Source: an uncultured Collinsella sp.
Lineage (GTDB): Bacteria; Actinomycetota; Coriobacteriia; Coriobacteriales; Coriobacteriaceae
DNA: 17,529 bases
NCBI GenBank assembly: GCA_905208975.1
Contig: CAJLRE010000038.1
Location: forward strand, 1 to 17,529
Direction: 5' to 3'
Made by a program: the position numbers and the translations under genes. Of the stretch, positions 14,701-17,529 are shown piece after piece; positions within the stretch are counted from its first letter, which is position 1, and each line of letters starts with the position of its first letter. The notes under the pieces were generated by a model that was given only the letters and a program-made list of their open reading frames with translations, had not been told where the DNA came from and made no database searches.

Positions 14701-14764
14701 CATGGGGTGCCAGGCGGTTCCTGTGGGTGAGCGCTTGGTTTTCCCAATCGTTAATGGCGTCCAT
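11756..14764 (-). CDS. ebgA: Evolved beta-galactosidase large subunit (GH2)
   Basis: A 1002-residue GH2 enzyme close to E. coli EbgA in size. The jelly-roll domain (~45-215) contains VPHLWQVDGYGN and IEDQDMWWASGIFRDVYL. Immunoglobulin-like domains follow, then the TIM barrel (~310-620). Motifs there are GVNRHDHD, NINAVRTSHYANDPRFYELCD, the acid/base Glu435 in MWSMGNESGYG and the nucleophile Glu497 in RINCEYGHSMGN. The C-terminal beta-sandwich (GVEWYGHGPGENYPDS-like pattern, FAWPYSCEAIDNAKH region) is present. It splits beta-galactosides such as lactose or related short glycans; there is no signal peptide, so it acts in the cytoplasm. AAGGAG lies seven bases before the ATG at 14764. No sugar transporter lies alongside. 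Repression by the divergent LacI-type protein is likely. Confidence 0.95.
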   Translation of the reverse strand: MDAINDWENQALTHRNRLAPHAYFMGYETADLAATYSRELSRGFVQLSGSWQFRLFEGPAAVSNEELSTYEPEWDHVEVPHLWQVDGYGNLAYTDEGFPFPVDQPFVPSDDPTGVYQRIVNLPAVPAGAREIIRFDGIESYGELYVNGQFIGMTKGSRLSAEFDVTDALVEGDNLFAVKALQYSDGSYIEDQDMWWASGIFRDVYLMQRPAAHLVDFRFRTHREGDAALITLDTVAEGATRVVYTLSDGGNVVATGECVDGHAECSVADAHFWNPEDPFLYDLTFEVYDGDEASEYVPHRQGLAEVTVEGNHIYLNGTYFKMHGVNRHDHDDHKGRAVGLDRMRRDLELMKRHNINAVRTSHYANDPRFYELCDEYGIMLVAETDMESHGFENIGNIALVTDDPAWEPAYVDRIERLVMQERNHACIIMWSMGNESGYGCNIRAMYAKAHELDDRPVHYEEDRNADTVDVISTMYSRVSQMNDFGEHPFPKPRINCEYGHSMGNGPGGLSEYQEVFDRWDCIQGQFIWEWCDHGLAAVTEDGVAYDMYGGDNGDYPNNSNFCIDGMVFPWQQPSPGLTEYGQVICPVRMAYDAEAGELTVTNKRWFTTLEDVCLSAETLVDGDVVCRKTLMPGAVAPGESVQLPLVIREAAVGETLLTVRAYTMAAHVWCEPMFQLGASQFAIANHPAPTIVAPARPELTVEETEQEIRIHSLNGELTFSKVNGTVSEWKASGRDVMASGPQVGFWHPLVDNHAQEYDSLWKDNFIDVMQTSTRKVSWKQDGNAVVVTVSQRIAPPVRAFGMRVELVYTVLPSGRVDLKVSGEPYGDYSDIIPRIGISFEVPGCDRAVEWYGHGPGENYPDSLRANPVGHYRTTVDDMFTPYVMPQDCANREGTRWVALRSSHGDGLVVTRPSDAASNPFSFSAWPYSCEAIDNAKHVYDLVKGDTVTVNINDQLLGLGSNSWGSEVLDSYRTRFESFSFEVSLRPLTSADLAQALAPIKEA

Positions 14765-14799
14765 GGTGATGCTCCTTCGTCATCGTAGTGATTCTTGTG

Positions 14800-14896
14800 C
14801 AACCGGTTGTCCTTATCTTACGGGCGATGCAAAAAATTGTGCAACCGGTTGTCCGCTGAACGGTCGATTTGGTCGGATTAACGGTGCAACCGGTTG
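14800..14896. promoter_or_regulatory. Three identical CAACCGGTTG operators of the ebg operon
   Basis: The 10-bp perfect palindrome CAACCGGTTG occurs at 14800-14809, 14842-14851 and 14887-14896, each within TGCAACCGGTTGT. Centre spacings are 42 and 45 bp, about four helical turns. A central C-G palindrome of this kind is typical of LacI-family operators. A lone GGTTGCA half-site lies at 15022-15028 nearer the regulator gene. Confidence 0.88.
14815..14844 (-). promoter_or_regulatory. Predicted ebgA promoter
   Basis: On the minus strand, TTGCAC (14839-14844) and TAAGAT (14815-14820) are 18 bases apart. The -35 lies within the middle operator, and the start point near 14808 falls within the first operator, so repressor binding would block initiation. 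Confidence 0.6.
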
Positions 14897-14920
14897 TACA
14901 GCTGCGACACTTATGTCACC

Positions 14921-14938
14921 CTGAGTATCGAAACTCAG
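14921..14938. promoter_or_regulatory. Near-perfect 18-bp palindrome in the ebg-lacI gap
   Basis: CTGAGT (14921-14926) and ACTCAG (14933-14938) are inverted around ATCGAA. It could be a second regulator's site or a small hairpin in the divergent control region. Confidence 0.35.
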
Positions 14939-15053
14939 CGCAAAACATCGTTCTTAAGCTCGTAGGCAACCGCCACGCCCGCTGATATCTCACCCACACG
15001 AGACGTATTCGATTGCGGCTTGGTTGCAAAACGACACCTGTCACCGGATATCA

Positions 15054-15079
15054 TGAACGCTGTTCAGGTGCACTATAGT
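15054..15079 (+). promoter_or_regulatory. Predicted promoter and inverted repeat of the LacI-family gene
   Basis: A TATAGT -10 box lies at 15074-15079. Just upstream, TGAAC (15054-15058) and GTTCA (15062-15066) form a palindrome where the -35 should be, with no good TTGACA. This suggests control by another factor. The leader is about 55 nt. Confidence 0.4.
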
Positions 15080-15140
15080 AAGCTGTATCCGCACCAGCCC
15101 GTATCAGTGACAACATCGACCGCATTTTCCAGGAGACGCC

Positions 15141-16157
15141 ATGACCCAACCAGTTCGCACCGCACCTACGCTTGCCGAGGTTGCCGCAGCTGCCGGCGTG
15201 TCGCGCTCCACGGCATCGCGCGCCCTCAACGATTCGCCCCGCATTAGCGAGGAAACCAAAAAGCGCGTCCGTGCGGCGGCCAAGAAAGTCAATTTTGTCC
15301 CCAATGCCCGTGGCCGAGCGCTCGCTGTCGGGCGCACGGAAATCATCGCCGTGCTCGTGACCGAGCCCCTGAGTGAACTCTTCAGCGACCCCACCTATAG
15401 CGAGTTTTTGAGCGGTATTACCGAGGAACTGTCGGAGTCGTCCTATCTGCCCGTTATCTTGCAGGCGTCTTCTACGCATGAGCGCAACCGCGCACGCGAG
15501 CACTTTGAGCGCCGCTCGTTCGACGCCGTGATCGACGTCTCCCCCTACAAGGGCAGCGAGCTGCTCGAGGTGCTGCGCGAGCTGGGCGTACCCACCGTGT
15601 TGTGCGGCCAGCTCGAGGGCCACCCCTATCGCGATGTATTCTCGACGGTCTACTCTGACGACGAAGAGGGCGGACGCTTTGCGGCACACGCCATGAAGGA
15701 GCGCGGGCGCAAAGATATCGTCGCCGTGTTGGGACCGCAAGACAACCCCGCTGTTGTCGACCGCCTGCGCGGCTACCGCGCCGTCTTGGGCGAAGACCTC
15801 CCAGACGCAAACGTTATCTATACCGGCTGGAACAGCGGAGACGGCTATCAGGCCATGCGCCAGATCCTCGCGCGCAAGATTGCTTTCGATGGCGTGCTCT
15901 GCGGATCGGACCGTATCGCGGCTGGCGTCATCACCGCACTCAACGAGGCAGGCCTATCTGTTCCGGCGGAAGTTTCTGTCGTCGGCTTCGACGATCACGA
16001 GATTGCGACGCGCTGCGTCCCCGCACTCACGACCGTCCGCCAGCCCCTGCGCGAAGAAGGCCACATGGCCGCCAACATTGCGCTCGACATGATCAAGGGT
16101 GCCGAGCCCACCACCACCGTCATGCACATGCAGCTCGTTCAGAGAGACTCGCTGTAG
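15141..16157 (+). CDS. LacI-family transcriptional regulator, probable ebg repressor
   Basis: A 338-residue protein. Residues ~10-60 are the LacI helix-turn-helix and hinge: TLAEVAAAAGVSRSTASRAL, then SEETKKRVRAAAKKVNFVPN and ARGRALAVGRT. The rest is a periplasmic-binding-protein-like sensor: EIIAVLVTEP, FDAVIDVSP, GRKDIVAVLGP, GVLCGSDRIAAGVITAL and VSVVGFDDHEIATRCVPALTTVRQPL. Such repressors dimerise and leave their operators when they bind a sugar. AGGAGA is four bases before the ATG. The gene is divergent from ebgA, and the 376-bp gap carries three copies of a LacI-type operator, so it is the functional counterpart of E. coli EbgR. Orthology to EbgR was not tested. Confidence 0.93.
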   Translation: MTQPVRTAPTLAEVAAAAGVSRSTASRALNDSPRISEETKKRVRAAAKKVNFVPNARGRALAVGRTEIIAVLVTEPLSELFSDPTYSEFLSGITEELSESSYLPVILQASSTHERNRAREHFERRSFDAVIDVSPYKGSELLEVLRELGVPTVLCGQLEGHPYRDVFSTVYSDDEEGGRFAAHAMKERGRKDIVAVLGPQDNPAVVDRLRGYRAVLGEDLPDANVIYTGWNSGDGYQAMRQILARKIAFDGVLCGSDRIAAGVITALNEAGLSVPAEVSVVGFDDHEIATRCVPALTTVRQPLREEGHMAANIALDMIKGAEPTTTVMHMQLVQRDSL

Positions 16158-16163
16158 GAAACT

Positions 16164-16364
16164 GGGCCGGGCTTTCCGCCAGACAGTTGCTGTGGAAAGC
16201 CCGGCCCGTTTTGAGCGCTCATTCTGGGGCACAGTTTCCGTTAGACAGCTCAACCGGAAACTGTGTCCCATTATTTTGCCGAATTCTGGGTCGCGCTTTC
16301 CCAGAGGACCCCCTTTGGGAAAGCGCGACCCGTTCTGGACGCAGATTCCGGGACGCACTTTCCG
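16164..16364. repeat. Array of diverged palindromes with an exact 62-bp period
   Basis: Units start at 16164, 16226, 16288 and 16350. The first three are 44-nt hairpins with 14-15-bp arms and 14-16-nt loops: 16164-16207, 16226-16269 and 16288-16331. Each is separated from the next by exactly 18 bases. Left arms fit GGG-n-C-r-C-r-CTTTCCG-like sequence; each right arm changes to match its own left arm. The fourth unit (16350-16364, GGGACGCACTTTCCG) has no right arm. The first hairpin is followed by GTTTT and probably ends the LacI gene's transcript. Confidence 0.8.
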
Positions 16365-16403
16365 CAACGCCCGGTCATCCCATGCCCTCACAATCTCGGC
16401 GCA

Positions 16404-16439
16404 TAAAAAACGAGGGAAGGCACGCGTCCTTCCCTCGTT
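16404..16439 (-). terminator. aspS terminator
   Basis: A perfect 12-bp stem (AACGAGGGAAGG, 16409-16420, with 16428-16439) has a 7-nt loop and is followed on the minus strand by TTTTTT. It lies 24 bases after the aspS stop and is the clearest intrinsic terminator in the window. Confidence 0.92.
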
Positions 16440-16462
16440 GCGGGCAATATGTAGCCGCTCGC

Positions 16463-17529
16463 TTACATCAGGCGCAGGCTGACATCCTTGAGCTGGGCGC
16501 CGGAAACGGCACTCGGAGCGCCCGACATAAGGTCGGAGCCGCTGGCCGTCTTGGGGAACGCCATGACGTCGCGGATGGAGTCGGAACCGGTGAGCAGCAT
16601 GCACACGCGATCCAGACCCAGAGCGAAACCGCCCATCGGGGGTGCACCAAACTTGAGCGCCTCCATGAGGAAGCCAAACTGCGACTCGGCGCGCTCCTCG
16701 GTAAAGCCCAGGAGCTTGAGCATGGACATCTGCATCTCGGCGTTGTGGATACGCATACCGCCGCCGCCGGCCTCAAAGCCGTCCATGACAAAGTCGTAGG
16801 TGCACGAACCGGCTGCCAGCGGGTCGGCCTCGATCTTGGCGATGTCGGTCTCGGTCGGCAGGGTGAAGGGCTGGTGCTCGGCAGCGTAAGCCTTGCGATC
16901 CTCGTCCCAGTGGAACAGCGGGAAGTTGACGACCCACAGGAAGTCGTGGCCCTCGCGCTTGATCTCGAGCGCATTGGCCATGTGGGAACGCATGCCGCCC
17001 AGGATCTCGTCGGAGAGCAGGCGCGGACCGGCGGCGAACATCACAAGGTCGCCGGGCTCGACGCCCATGCGCTCGCGCAGAGCCGCCATCTCCTCGTCCG
17101 AGAAGAACTTGACGATGGGGCTGTTGATGGAGCCGTCCTCGCGGAATGCGATCCAGGCCAGGCCCTTGGCGCCAAACGTGGAGGCCACACCGGCGAGCTT
17201 ATCGATCTTGGCGCGAGCCCAGGCACCGGCGCCCTTGGCGTTGATGGCCTTGACGACGGAGCCCTCCTCGTTTGCGGCAGTCGCAAAGACCTTGAACTTG
17301 GAGTTGGCAAAGATGTCGGTCAGGTCGACCAGGTGCATGCCATAGCGGGTATCGGGCTTGTCAGAGCCATAGGTGTCCATGGCTTCCCAATAGTCCATGC
17401 GGCGCAGCGGCGTGGGCATCTCGACACCCATGCGGCCGAAGGCGTCGGCCAGGACCTCTTCGAGCGCGCTCATGACGTCGTTCTGGTCCACGAAGGACAT
17501 CTCGATATCGACCTGGGTGAACTCGGGCT
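16463..17529 (-). CDS. aspS: Aspartyl-tRNA synthetase, C-terminal part (partial)
   Basis: 355 codons are present; the frame runs off the right edge, beginning PEFTQVDIEMSFV just after class II motif 2. Features are GSDKPDTRYGM, a bacterial GAD insertion domain (~VFATAANEEGSVVKAINAKG to AGPRLLSDEILG), FPLFHWD, FEAGGGGMRIHN and motif 3 with GGFALGLDRVCMLL. The C-terminal tail KTASGSDLMSGAPSAV is typical of bacterial-type AspRS. The enzyme charges tRNA-Asp with aspartate in the cytoplasm. About 240 N-terminal residues, including the anticodon-binding domain, lie outside. The long GAD insertion marks the bacterial rather than archaeal type; whether it is discriminating for tRNA-Asp/Asn cannot be read from this part. 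Confidence 0.97.
   Translation of the reverse strand, partial: PEFTQVDIEMSFVDQNDVMSALEEVLADAFGRMGVEMPTPLRRMDYWEAMDTYGSDKPDTRYGMHLVDLTDIFANSKFKVFATAANEEGSVVKAINAKGAGAWARAKIDKLAGVASTFGAKGLAWIAFREDGSINSPIVKFFSDEEMAALRERMGVEPGDLVMFAAGPRLLSDEILGGMRSHMANALEIKREGHDFLWVVNFPLFHWDEDRKAYAAEHQPFTLPTETDIAKIEADPLAAGSCTYDFVMDGFEAGGGGMRIHNAEMQMSMLKLLGFTEERAESQFGFLMEALKFGAPPMGGFALGLDRVCMLLTGSDSIRDVMAFPKTASGSDLMSGAPSAVSGAQLKDVSLRLM

Noticed and set aside
16164..16364. CRISPR-like regular array
   Set aside because: The regular units are palindromes that differ from each other, the 18-base spacers are similar rather than unique, and there are no cas genes.

Overview
The window looks like chromosome from a high-GC anaerobic actinobacterium of the Coriobacteriia, most like Collinsella. 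This is inferred from the G/C-rich third positions, an Ebg-type beta-galactosidase, a Feo iron island with two FeoA proteins and a FeoB-associated Cys-rich peptide, a flavin/Fe-S ene-reductase of the 2,4-dienoyl-CoA reductase type, and GC-rich palindromes in most intergenic gaps. No database was searched. There are no rRNA or tRNA genes, no CRISPR array and no recognisable transposase.

Layout, left to right. 1-125: 3' end of a KDPG-aldolase-like gene (+). 126-565: convergent gap holding a terminator and three successive inverted repeats. 566-1258: GntR/FCD regulator (-). 1259-1798: gene-free, with a 160-bp palindromic element and short tandem repeats. 1799-3052: AlbA_2/Schlafen-type putative regulator (-) preceded by repeated palindromic operator-like sites around its -10 box. 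3435-5384: FMN/FAD/4Fe-4S ene-reductase (-) with an 11-bp inverted repeat upstream. 5487-8817: iron uptake island on the minus strand, transcribed feoA2, feoA, feoB, then (after a terminator) a FeoB-associated peptide. 9010-9258: HPr-like phosphocarrier (-) with Asp in place of the regulatory Ser46. 9259-9679: gene-free, with a 230-bp element bounded by 36-bp inverted repeats. 9680-11143: APC amino acid permease (-). 11297-14764: ebgA-ebgC operon (-). 14765-15140: divergent control region with three copies of one operator. 15141-16157: LacI-family regulator (+). 16158-16462: convergent gap with a 62-bp-period array of palindromes plus a terminator. 16463-17529: 3' part of aspS (-).

Functional links. 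The LacI-type protein is the obvious repressor of ebgAC: one of the three CAACCGGTTG palindromes overlaps the predicted -35 and another the start point. The two FeoA proteins and FeoB form a ferrous iron importer. Related AAGTTA half-sites lie both upstream of feoA2 and between feoA and feoB, suggesting a shared metal-responsive regulator. The other genes look like independent single-gene units.

The least explained material is non-coding. Nearly every gap carries a long inverted repeat with its own sequence. The most striking is the array after the LacI gene: three different 44-nt palindromes and a fourth half-palindrome at an exact 62-bp period, with each stem's differences matched by compensating changes in its other arm.
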